A stretch of DNA of 64,000 bases from contig NZ_CP041764.1 in assembly GCF_009817885.1 (NCBI RefSeq), positions 1,798,001-1,862,000 of the forward strand. Direction: 5' to 3'. A program made the translations under genes and the position numbers. Source of the DNA: Serratia rhizosphaerae. GTDB lineage: Bacteria > Pseudomonadota > Gammaproteobacteria > Enterobacterales > Enterobacteriaceae. Shown piece after piece: positions 51,532 through 59,015 of this stretch. Numbering within the stretch: position 1 is the first letter of the stretch; every line of letters starts with the position of its first letter. Below the pieces are notes generated by a model. The model did no database searches. It saw only the letters and a list, made by a program, of their open reading frames with translations, and was not told where the DNA came from.

Positions 51532-51547
51532 TGTGATTTAAATCACA
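51532..51547. promoter_or_regulatory. CRP site, udp-distal
   Basis: TGTGATTTAAATCACA is a perfect consensus TGTGA-N6-TCACA and fully palindromic. Its centre is 52 bases from that of the proximal site, the spacing of CRP pairs bridged by CytR. It could also affect the divergent hydrolase gene. Confidence 0.85.
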
Positions 51548-51679
51548 TTAATAACCCCAAAGAGCCATGTTTTCACTGGCTCAAGCATAGCCGACAAACG
51601 CCACAAAACGGCGATGACAACCGGCCATCTTGTTATCTATAGTTAATCTTTGCTCCGCTTCTCTTGGATGGAGACCGCC

Positions 51680-52516
51680 ATGAAAACCGAACACGCAATG
51701 ACACTAGAACCGGTACAGGGAAGCTTCGCCCCTGCCGCCGAGCCGTTGGCCGATACGACAATTTACACCGACGATCAGGGCATTCACGCCGGGGAAACCA
51801 CCATCCCCTCGCAGGGCGATAATCTGCCGGCCTATATTGCCAAGCCGGCTAACCATCAGGGCCCTTTCCCGGTGGTCCTGGTGGTGCAGGAAATTTTCGG
51901 CGTCCATCAGCATATTCAGGATCTCTGCCGCCGGCTGGCGAAAGAGGGCTACCTGGCCATTGCCCCGGAGCTGTACTTCCGCCAGGGTGATGCCGCCGAC
52001 TACAGCGAGATCGGCGACCTGCTGCAAAAGCTGGTCAGCAAAGTACCGGACAACCAGGTGCTGGCGGATCTGGACCACGTCGCCCACTGGGCGACCCGGC
52101 ACGGCGGCGACGCCAGCAAACTGGCCATCACCGGTTTCTGCTGGGGCGGACGCATCACCTGGCTGTATGCCGCGCATAACCCGCAGCTCAAGGCTGCGGT
52201 AGCGTGGTACGGCAAACTGGTGGGGGAAAAGACGCTGAATTCGCCCAAGCATCCGGTTGATATCGCCAGCCATCTGTCGACCCCGGTGCTGGGGCTGTAC
52301 GGCGGTCAGGACAGCGGTATTTCACTGGAAAGCGTGGAAAGCATGCGCCAGGCGATCCGCGCCGCCAACGCCGATGCGGAGATCGTGGTTTACCCTGAAG
52401 CCGGTCACGCCTTTAACGCGGATTACCGCCCGAGCTTTAACGCCGAAGCCGCGCAGGACGGCTGGCAGCGCATGCTGAACTGGTTTATACAGCACGGCGT
52501 GGTCGGGGTGAAGTAA
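51680..52516 (+). CDS. dlhH: Dienelactone hydrolase family protein
   Basis: The 278-residue alpha/beta hydrolase resembles E. coli DlhH (YsgA), a putative carboxymethylenebutenolidase. The nucleophilic cysteine is in GFCWGGR, and the other triad members are likely the Asp in GGQDSGI and the His in EAGHAF. In E. coli this gene also sits next to udp. The ATG at 51680 has GGAG 6 bases upstream; an ATG at 51668 has no such site. The physiological substrate is unknown. Confidence 0.9.
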   Translation: MKTEHAMTLEPVQGSFAPAAEPLADTTIYTDDQGIHAGETTIPSQGDNLPAYIAKPANHQGPFPVVLVVQEIFGVHQHIQDLCRRLAKEGYLAIAPELYFRQGDAADYSEIGDLLQKLVSKVPDNQVLADLDHVAHWATRHGGDASKLAITGFCWGGRITWLYAAHNPQLKAAVAWYGKLVGEKTLNSPKHPVDIASHLSTPVLGLYGGQDSGISLESVESMRQAIRAANADAEIVVYPEAGHAFNADYRPSFNAEAAQDGWQRMLNWFIQHGVVGVK

Positions 52517-52525
52517 ACGTCATAC

Positions 52526-52549
52526 GGGCTCAGCGCAACGGCTGAGCCC
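52526..52549. terminator. Hairpin between convergent dlhH and permease gene
   Basis: GGGCTCAGC and GCTGAGCCC form a perfect 9-base stem with a 6-base loop, 10 bases after the dlhH stop. No T-run follows on either strand, so termination here may be weak or Rho dependent. Confidence 0.5.
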
Positions 52550-52588
52550 AATCACGACGCCGGCACGGCGGTGGCTCTGACTTAGCAC

Positions 52589-53590
52589 TTAGCGTTTAAA
52601 CAGAATCATCAGCACAAACACGCCGCCTAATCCGGCGGTAATCACGCCAATCGGCAGCTCCTGCGGCGCCATCAGGGTGCGGCTGAGCACATCGCCGGCG
52701 GTCAGCAACAGTGCGCCGATAACGGCGCTCAGCGGCAACAATGGCAAATGACGCACGCCGCACAGCGGCCGCGCCAAGTGCGGCACCATCAGGCCGACGA
52801 AGCCAATCACCCCGGTGAGCGCCACCAATGCAGACGTCGCCAGCGCGCAGCAAAGAAATACCTCACTGCGTAACCGCGTCAGCTGGACTCCCAGCGAAAC
52901 GGCGGTCTGTTCCCCGCCAAGCAAAGCGTCCAGTGACCGCCAGCGTAAGCAGATAAAGCTTATCAGCAACAGGTTGGCGGCGGCCGCCAGCCAAAGATTT
53001 TGCCAGCTTGCCAGCCCCAGACCGCCCAATGACCAAAACAGAATCGCGCTTGCCGCACGCTGATCGCCGGTGAACACCAGGTAATTCGTCATCGCGCCGA
53101 ACAAAAAAGAGATCGCCAGGCCGCTGATCACAATACGCTCCGCGCCTTTATGCTGTTGCAAACGCAACAGCAGCATGACGGCAATGGCGGACACCAGGCC
53201 GCCGACAAAGGCTGCAATGGGTAATGTCCAGTTCCCCAGGCGGTCGCCCAGACGCGTAATCACCGCAACGGCCCCGGCCGATGCGCCGGACGAAAGGCCA
53301 AATAAAAACGGGTCCGCCAGCTCATTGCGCGTGGCGGTCTGCAGCAACGCGCCAACCAGCGCCAGCCCCGCGCCGGTGAGCGCCGCCAGCAACACCCGCG
53401 GCACACGCAGCTCAAACACGATCCGGGCGATCATCGGCGACGCCGGTCGATCGCCCAGCCCTAATACCGCCATCAGCTGTCCATCAGGTAAACGGGTCGC
53501 ACCGATAGCGATACCGACCAGCATCAGCACCGCCAGCAATGCCAACAGCAGTACGATCGCCACGACATAGCGCAGCCTGCCGTTAATCAA
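52589..53590 (-). CDS. FecCD/BtuC-type ABC importer permease
   Basis: The 333-residue protein is a polytopic permease of the FecCD family that imports chelated iron, heme, cobalamin or similar ligands. About ten membrane segments are visible, and family motifs include ELRVPRVLLAALTGAGLALVG (read in part), NELADPFLFGLSSGAS and GVIGFVGLMVPHLARPL for contact with the ATPase. The start is TTG at 53588-53590, overlapping the upstream stop, with GGAGGT 7 bases before it. It is the only permease of the operon, so it probably acts as a homodimer. Confidence 0.88.
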   Translation of the reverse strand: MINGRLRYVVAIVLLLALLAVLMLVGIAIGATRLPDGQLMAVLGLGDRPASPMIARIVFELRVPRVLLAALTGAGLALVGALLQTATRNELADPFLFGLSSGASAGAVAVITRLGDRLGNWTLPIAAFVGGLVSAIAVMLLLRLQQHKGAERIVISGLAISFLFGAMTNYLVFTGDQRAASAILFWSLGGLGLASWQNLWLAAAANLLLISFICLRWRSLDALLGGEQTAVSLGVQLTRLRSEVFLCCALATSALVALTGVIGFVGLMVPHLARPLCGVRHLPLLPLSAVIGALLLTAGDVLSRTLMAPQELPIGVITAGLGGVFVLMILFKR

Positions 53591-54540
53591 TCAAAGACCT
53601 CCGGATACAGCACGCGCGCCAGTTTCTCTATCGCCGCGATATTGGCCGGCCCGGGCGTCAACTCGGCATACTTCAGGCGCAGATAACGCTGATGACGCAC
53701 TGCCGGGGTGTGTTTCATTAACGGATGCGCGGCAAGAAACTGCTGCAAGTGCGCCGCGCCTCCCCCATGTTGATAATCCAGCAGCACAATCACATCCGGC
53801 TGCTGTCGCGCCACTTCTTCCCACGACGTGGTCGCCCAGCTGGCCGCCAAGGTATCCATCACGTTTTTGCCGCCGGCGGCCTCAATCAGCGCGGTCGGCA
53901 TGGCATATTTCCCGCTGGTGAAAGGTTTATCCTCACCAGAGTCATAGACAAAGACCTTGGGCGCCGGCCGCTGGCCGATACGTTGACGCAGCGTTTCCAG
54001 CCGCTGTCGCCACAGATTAACCCGCTGGACAGCCTGCGTTTCACGACCGAAGATTTTCCCCAGTTTCAGCATATCGTCATACAGCAGCGCCATACTGGCG
54101 CGCGGCCGTGACCGCTGAGTCCAGATACAGCTTTCGCTCAACACCAGGGTTTTAATGCCATATTTCGCCAGCGACTGCGGCGTAACCTCGCCGCCGATTT
54201 TCATGCCATAGTTCCAGCCGGCGAAGAAGAAATCCGGATTGGCTGCCAACAGCGTTTCCAGTGACGGATACTTGTCCGCCAGCTCAGGAATCGTTCCCTG
54301 CTGACGTTTGAATTCGGCATCGACCTGATACCAGCCAGATATGCCGGTCAGCCCGACGATATGCGGCTGCAGCCCCAGCGCAAATGCCATCTCGGCCATG
54401 TTTAAATCGTTGATTACCGCCCGCTGCGGCGCAGCGTTGAAGGTCAGCGGTTCGCCGCAGCTGTCGACCGTCACCGGAAACGCCGCACCCAACGCCGGCC
54501 ACGCCAGCAGCAATAACGCATGCAATACTGCCCTGCTCAT
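53587..54540 (-). CDS. Periplasmic ligand-binding protein of FecCD-type ABC importer
   Basis: The 317-residue protein is a cluster A (BtuF/FhuD-like) binding protein. It begins with a signal peptide (MSRAVLHALLLLAWPALGAA), then a domain with PQRAVINDLNMAEMAFALGL, the SLETLLAANPDFFFAGWNYG strand-turn and PDVIVLLDYQHG. There is no lipobox. The ligand is not evident from sequence. The ATG at 54540 has GAGGG upstream and gives a proper signal peptide; an ATG at 54561 overlaps the ATPase. It is 8 bases after the ATPase stop and overlaps the permease start. Confidence 0.85.
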   Translation of the reverse strand: MSRAVLHALLLLAWPALGAAFPVTVDSCGEPLTFNAAPQRAVINDLNMAEMAFALGLQPHIVGLTGISGWYQVDAEFKRQQGTIPELADKYPSLETLLAANPDFFFAGWNYGMKIGGEVTPQSLAKYGIKTLVLSESCIWTQRSRPRASMALLYDDMLKLGKIFGRETQAVQRVNLWRQRLETLRQRIGQRPAPKVFVYDSGEDKPFTSGKYAMPTALIEAAGGKNVMDTLAASWATTSWEEVARQQPDVIVLLDYQHGGGAAHLQQFLAAHPLMKHTPAVRHQRYLRLKYAELTPGPANIAAIEKLARVLYPEVFD

Positions 54541-54548
54541 AAACACCC

Positions 54549-55343
54549 TCACCCTGCGCATGGCGGCGCTTCAAAGATATGTAACGGCTGGCCGGTTTGC
54601 GGATGCGGGATAACAAAGCTGTCCAACCCGAATACCGCGCGGATACAGTCGGCGGCCAGCGCGCGCTCCGGCACATCGCAGCGCACCAGACGACCGCGTT
54701 CAATCACCGCTACCCGGTCGGCAAACGGTGCAACCAGCGGTAAATCATGCAGCACTGCAATCACCGTAATCCCCTTGCGTTTCACCCATGACAACAGGCT
54801 GGCACGCGCCAGCGGGTCAAGATGATTGGTCGGTTCATCCAGCAGCAATAGCTGCGGCGTTTGAGCAAAAACGCGCGCCAGCGCCGCCCGCTGTCGCTCG
54901 CCGCCGGAAAGCCGGGCAAAGCGGCGCTGCCTCAGCGCCTGCATGCGGGTTTCCAGCAGCGCCTGTTCGACGATCTGCCGGTGTTGCCGCATGCTCTCCT
55001 CTCCCTGATAGGGCAACCGTCCCAAAGAGACGTATTCATCGACGGTCAGGTGCGGATGAGCGCTGTCATTTTGCGCCAGGAGCGCAATCGCACGGGCGCG
55101 TTGCATACGGCTAAGCTGAGGCAGGGCGCGGCCGGTAAACCGCACGTCACCCGACGTCGGCTGCAGCTCGCCGGTCAGAATACGCAGCAGCGTGCTTTTG
55201 CCGCTGCCGTTAGGGCCGATGATCGCCAGCCGCTCTCCCTGCCGCAGGCTCAGACTGATATCGGACAGCAGCGGTTTACCGCCGATGGACAACGACAGCC
55301 GCCGTAATTGCAATAACGCAGGGCCATCAGATTGAACAAACAA
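54549..55343 (-). CDS. ABC importer ATP-binding protein (FecE/HmuV/BtuD type)
   Basis: The 264-residue ATPase has Walker A GPNGSGKST (43-51), a Q-loop LLAQND, the signature LSGGERQR and Walker B LLLLDEPTNHLD. It most resembles FecE/FhuC/HmuV proteins. There is no ATG near the family start. The best start is TTG at 55341-55343, preceded by TTTGAGGTG 7 bases upstream. The open frame continues farther upstream, but that part covers the Zur-like operator and lacks homology. It is the first gene of the operon. Confidence 0.85.
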   Translation of the reverse strand: MFVQSDGPALLQLRRLSLSIGGKPLLSDISLSLRQGERLAIIGPNGSGKSTLLRILTGELQPTSGDVRFTGRALPQLSRMQRARAIALLAQNDSAHPHLTVDEYVSLGRLPYQGEESMRQHRQIVEQALLETRMQALRQRRFARLSGGERQRAALARVFAQTPQLLLLDEPTNHLDPLARASLLSWVKRKGITVIAVLHDLPLVAPFADRVAVIERGRLVRCDVPERALAADCIRAVFGLDSFVIPHPQTGQPLHIFEAPPCAG

Positions 55344-55360
55344 TGAGAAGCACCTCAAAT

Positions 55361-55383
55361 AATATGTTATAACATAACAATAT
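55361..55383 (-). promoter_or_regulatory. Zur-like operator upstream of the ABC importer
   Basis: The core ATGTTATAACATAACA (55364-55379) matches the enterobacterial Zur core ATGTTATANTATAACA, as I recall it, at all but one defined position; the outer flanks match poorly. The site overlaps the inferred -10 and start site. Zinc regulation is an inference from this match alone. Confidence 0.5.
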
Positions 55384-55405
55384 CGAATGAGGGCACAGCC
55401 CGCAA
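55377..55405 (-). promoter_or_regulatory. Candidate promoter of the ABC importer operon
   Basis: On the minus strand TTGCGG (55400-55405) and TATTGT (55377-55382) are 17 bases apart. They would start transcription near 55370 and give a leader of about 26 bases before the TTG start. Confidence 0.45.
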
Positions 55406-55424
55406 TCCCCTTTAGCACCGTAAT

Positions 55425-55450
55425 AATAAAAAAGGGCGCCGAAGCGCCCT
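55425..55450 (-). terminator. metE terminator
   Basis: On the minus strand AGGGCGC, a TTCG tetraloop and GCGCCCT are followed by TTTTTATTATT. This is a strong intrinsic terminator, but it lies about 170 bases after the metE stop, at the far end of the dyad element at 55433-55600. Confidence 0.85.
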
Positions 55451-55600
55451 GAAGTTGATGACAAAGTCGTCTGATGGCCGGAGATACCCGGGCCTAGCGT
55501 AACGAGGGGCACTCCGGCGGCTTACGCCGCTACGACCCCATCGCCACTCTCTCCCTAATAACTAACTTTGTCAGCAGTCTGAGGGCGCCGAAGCGCCCTC
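55433..55600. repeat. Nested-dyad element between the ABC importer and metE
   Basis: Both ends carry the same self-complementary hairpin AGGGCGC-CGAA-GCGCCCT (55433-55450 and 55582-55599). Inside these, GACAAAGT (55460-55467) and ACTTTGTC (55565-55572) are inverted copies. CCGGAG and CTCCGG, and GCGGC-TTAC-GCCGC, form further inner stems. The layout looks like a small palindromic interspersed element rather than ordinary spacer. No open frame is present. Confidence 0.5.
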
Positions 55601-55619
55601 AATCCTGTTGCTGTCTGGC

Positions 55620-57893
55620 TTATGCGTTTTCACGCAGACGCTGCGCCGCCAGCACCATGTTCGCCAGCGACTGACGGGTCTCCGGCCAGCCGCGGGTTTT
55701 CAGGCCACAGTCCGGGTTCACCCACAGACGCTCCGCCGGAATGTTCTGCGCCGCCTTGCGCAGCAGCGCTTCAATCCATTCCACGCTCGGCACGTTAGGC
55801 GAGTGGATATCGTATACGCCCGGCCCGATTTCATTCGGGTATTCGAACTCTTTGAAGGCTTCCAGCAGATCCATATCGGAACGTGAGGTTTCGATCGTGA
55901 TCACATCCGCATCCAGCGCCGCAATCGAATCCATGATGTCGTTAAACTCGCAGTAACACATATGGGTGTGGATCTGCGTATCGTCACGTGCCACTGCGGC
56001 ATTCAGCTTGAAGGCATCCACCGCCCAGTTCAGGTAAGCGGCCCAGTCGGAGCGACGCAGCGGCAGCCCTTCGCGCAGCGCCGGCTCGTCAATCTGAATA
56101 ATGCCGATACCGGCCTTTTCCAGATCTGCCACTTCGTCGCGCAGCGCCAGCGCAATCTGCTTGGCGATGGTTTCACGCGTGACGTCTTCGCGCGGGAACG
56201 ACCAGCACAGAATGGTCACCGGCCCGGTCAGCATGCCTTTAACCGGCTTGTCGGTCAGCGACTGGGCAAACTTGGCCCACTCGACGGTAATCGCCTGCGG
56301 ACGGCTAACGTCGCCGATAATCACCGGCGGTTTCACACAGCGGGAGCCGTAGCTCTGCACCCAGCCATTGTGCGTAAACACAAAGCCGTCGAGGTTTTCA
56401 CCGAAGTATTCCACCATGTCGTTACGTTCGGCTTCGCCGTGCACCAGCACGTCCAGGCCCAGGCGCTCCTGCTCGGTAATCGCCTGTTTGATATGTTCGC
56501 CGATACTGGTGCGGTAATGGCTGCCGTCCAGCCTCCCCTGTTTGAAATCAAGACGCAGGCCGCGGATTTCAGTGGTCTGCGGGAATGAGCCAATGGTGGT
56601 GGTCGGCCAGGTCGGCAGGTTGAAACGCTCACGCTGCGCGTCGGCGCGCTGCGGATACAGGCTGCTGCGCTCGCTGTCCTGCGCGGTGATCGCCGCCAGG
56701 CGTTGTTCCACCTGCGCGTTATGTACGCGGCTGGAGTGACGGCGGGCGCGGATTGGCGCGCTGTAGGCGTCCAACTGCGCCTGTTTGTCCGCATCCGGGG
56801 CATTCAGCGCCGCGCTCAGCAGCGACAGCTCCGCACATTTCTGCAGGGCGAAAGCAAACCAGCTCTTCACCTCTTCATCGAGGCGCGTTTCCACACTCAG
56901 GTCGATCGGGCTGTGCAGCAGCGAACAGGAAGAGCCAATCCACAGCGGACGGCTGCCCACCAGCGGCTGCAGACTCTCGAACCAGCGGCTCAGATCGGCG
57001 CGCCATACGTTGCGGCCGTTGATCACGCCCAGCGATAGCAGCCAGTCTTTCGGCAATGCATTGTTCAGCACAGCAATATCGTCGCTGCCCGCCACCAGAT
57101 CGACATGCAGCCCCTGCACCGGCAGCGCGCGGATGGTGTCCAGGTTATGGCCGACGCTGTCGAAATAGGTAGTCAGCAGCAGTTTTACCTGGCCCCGCAG
57201 CGCCTGATACGCCGGCTGGTAAGCATCCAGCCACGCCTGCGGCAGTTCCAGCACCAGCGCTGGCTCATCAATTTGCACCCACTCCACGCCGCGTCTGGCC
57301 AGCTCCGCCAGTACCTGCTGATACACCGGCAGAATATCCTGCAGCAGCGTCAGGCGGTCAAACGGCTCACCCTTAACCTTGCCCAGCCACAGGTAGGTCA
57401 GCGGCCCCAACAGCACCGGCTTGATCTTATGTCCCAGCGCCAGCGCCTCGTCCACTTCATCCAGCAGCTGCGTCCAGCCCAGCTTGAACGGCTGGCCCTG
57501 ATGGAATTCCGGCACCATGTAGTGATAGTTGGTGTTAAACCATTTGGTCATTTCCGCCGCCGCCGCCGGCTCGCCGCTCGGAGCGCGGCCGCGGCCAATG
57601 CGGAACAGCGTATCCAGATCGACGGTACCATCCTGGTTCTGATGACGTGCCGGCACGTTGCCCAGCAGCAGACTGGTGGTCAGTACGTGATCGTACCAGG
57701 CGAAGTCGCCGACCGGCACCAAATCGACGCCGGCCTGCCGTTGTTGCTGCCAGTGACGCGCGCGCAGCTCACGGCCCACGGCCAGCAGTTCTTCCTGCGT
57801 TGAGTTACCTGCCCAATAGCTTTCCTGCGCTTTTTTCAGCTCACGCCGTAGCCCAACACGCGGAAAACCCAGAGTGTGATTCAAAATTGTCAT
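55620..57893 (-). CDS. metE: Cobalamin-independent methionine synthase MetE
   Basis: MetE transfers a methyl group from methyltetrahydropteroyl-triglutamate to homocysteine without cobalamin, using zinc. The 757-residue product shows the family start MTILNHTLGFPRVGLRREL and zinc/substrate segments including HMCYCEFND (His and Cys ligands), HGEAERNDMVEYFGE and the final WVNPDCGLKTRGW cysteine. The ATG is at 57891-57893. It is divergent from metR, and tandem Met boxes lie between the genes. Confidence 0.98.
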   Translation of the reverse strand: MTILNHTLGFPRVGLRRELKKAQESYWAGNSTQEELLAVGRELRARHWQQQRQAGVDLVPVGDFAWYDHVLTTSLLLGNVPARHQNQDGTVDLDTLFRIGRGRAPSGEPAAAAEMTKWFNTNYHYMVPEFHQGQPFKLGWTQLLDEVDEALALGHKIKPVLLGPLTYLWLGKVKGEPFDRLTLLQDILPVYQQVLAELARRGVEWVQIDEPALVLELPQAWLDAYQPAYQALRGQVKLLLTTYFDSVGHNLDTIRALPVQGLHVDLVAGSDDIAVLNNALPKDWLLSLGVINGRNVWRADLSRWFESLQPLVGSRPLWIGSSCSLLHSPIDLSVETRLDEEVKSWFAFALQKCAELSLLSAALNAPDADKQAQLDAYSAPIRARRHSSRVHNAQVEQRLAAITAQDSERSSLYPQRADAQRERFNLPTWPTTTIGSFPQTTEIRGLRLDFKQGRLDGSHYRTSIGEHIKQAITEQERLGLDVLVHGEAERNDMVEYFGENLDGFVFTHNGWVQSYGSRCVKPPVIIGDVSRPQAITVEWAKFAQSLTDKPVKGMLTGPVTILCWSFPREDVTRETIAKQIALALRDEVADLEKAGIGIIQIDEPALREGLPLRRSDWAAYLNWAVDAFKLNAAVARDDTQIHTHMCYCEFNDIMDSIAALDADVITIETSRSDMDLLEAFKEFEYPNEIGPGVYDIHSPNVPSVEWIEALLRKAAQNIPAERLWVNPDCGLKTRGWPETRQSLANMVLAAQRLRENA

Positions 57894-57931
57894 CGTCTTT
57901 TCCCCATTGTGGCCCAGACAAATGGGCACTT

Positions 57932-57955
57932 AGCCGTCTAGATGTTTACACATCC
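57932..57955. promoter_or_regulatory. Tandem Met boxes (MetJ operator)
   Basis: Three adjacent 8-mers, AGCCGTCT, AGATGTTT and ACACATCC, match the Met box AGACGTCT at 7, 6 and 5 positions. The array lies 39 bases upstream of metE, where MetJ repression is expected. Confidence 0.65.
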
Positions 57956-58019
57956 ATAATCAACAGGTACTGTAGTAACCACAAGCGCAAATTATTCACT
58001 GTCACCGTGAAGGACTCTC

Positions 58020-58970
58020 ATGATCGAACTGAAACACTTACGGACGCTGCAGGCACTGTGTAATACCGGCTCGTTAGCCGCCGCGGCAGCCCAACTCCAT
58101 CAGACCCAGTCTGCCCTTTCGCATCAGTTCAGCGATCTGGAACAACGTCTGGGTTTCAAGCTGTTCGTTCGTAAAAGCCAACCGCTGCGCTTTACCGCGC
58201 AAGGAGAGATCCTGTTGCAGCTGGCGGAGCAGGTGCTGCCGCAGATCCAACAGGCGCTGCAGGCCTGTCATGAACCGCATCAGACCACGCTGCGCATCGC
58301 CATCGAATGCCACAGCTGCATCCAGTGGCTGACGCCGGCGCTGGATAACTTCCGCCAGCGCTACCCGCAGGTGGTGATGGATTTTAAATCCGGCGTCACC
58401 TTCGACCCACAGCCGGCGCTGCAGCAGGGCGAGCTGGATCTGGTAATGACCTCCGATATTCTGCCGCGCAGCGGTCTGCACTATTCGCCGATGTTTGATT
58501 TTGAGGTGCGTCTGGTGCTGGCGCCGGATCACCCGCTGGCCGGTAAAACGCAGATCACACCGGAAGATTTGAGCGATGAAACGCTAATGATTTACCCGGT
58601 GCAGCGCCAACGGCTGGATATTTGGCGTTACTTCCTGCAGCCGGCTGGCATCAGTCCGGCGTTAAAAAGCGTCGATAATACGCTGCTGCTGATTCAGATG
58701 GTGGCGGCGCGCATGGGCATTGCCGCTCTGCCGCACTGGGTGGTGGAGAGCTTTGAACGTCAGGGGCTGGTGATCACAAAAACCCTCGGCGACGGCCTGT
58801 GGAGCCGGCTGTACGCCGCGGTGCGCGACGGCGAACAGCGCCAGGCGATCACCGAAGCGTTTATTCGTTCCGCCCGTCAGCATGCCTGCGATCATCTGCC
58901 GTTCGTGCGCGACGCCGCACGCCCCAACGCGGTGCCGCCCGTCACTCAACCGCTGGCGTCACAGCCCTGA
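58020..58970 (+). CDS. metR: LysR-type transcriptional activator MetR
   Basis: MetR activates metE and other methionine genes with homocysteine as coinducer. The 316-residue protein has the amino-terminal helix-turn-helix (LAAAAAQLHQTQSALSHQF, about 19-37) and a LysR effector domain. The ATG at 58020 has AAGGA about 6 bases upstream. A dyad TTCAC-N7-GTGAA (57995-58011) just before the gene may be a MetR or autoregulatory site. The last about 20 residues, rich in Pro, vary in the family. Confidence 0.96.
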   Translation: MIELKHLRTLQALCNTGSLAAAAAQLHQTQSALSHQFSDLEQRLGFKLFVRKSQPLRFTAQGEILLQLAEQVLPQIQQALQACHEPHQTTLRIAIECHSCIQWLTPALDNFRQRYPQVVMDFKSGVTFDPQPALQQGELDLVMTSDILPRSGLHYSPMFDFEVRLVLAPDHPLAGKTQITPEDLSDETLMIYPVQRQRLDIWRYFLQPAGISPALKSVDNTLLLIQMVAARMGIAALPHWVVESFERQGLVITKTLGDGLWSRLYAAVRDGEQRQAITEAFIRSARQHACDHLPFVRDAARPNAVPPVTQPLASQP

Positions 58971-58976
58971 ACCATG

Positions 58977-59010
58977 CCGGCCGGACGCCCGATCGTCGGC
59001 GTCCGGCCGG
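58977..59010. terminator. Hairpin between convergent metR and porin gene
   Basis: CCGGCCGGACGCC and GGCGTCCGGCCGG form a perfect 13-base, G+C-rich stem with an 8-base loop, between two stop codons 45 bases apart. No long T-run follows on either side. It probably serves as a bidirectional transcription barrier. Confidence 0.65.
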
Positions 59011-59015
59011 ACGCT

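Noticed and set aside
55344..55619. Cobalamin riboswitch near the FecCD-type importer or metE.
   Set aside because: I see no B12-box-like conserved core, and the importer leader is too short for a riboswitch of that class.
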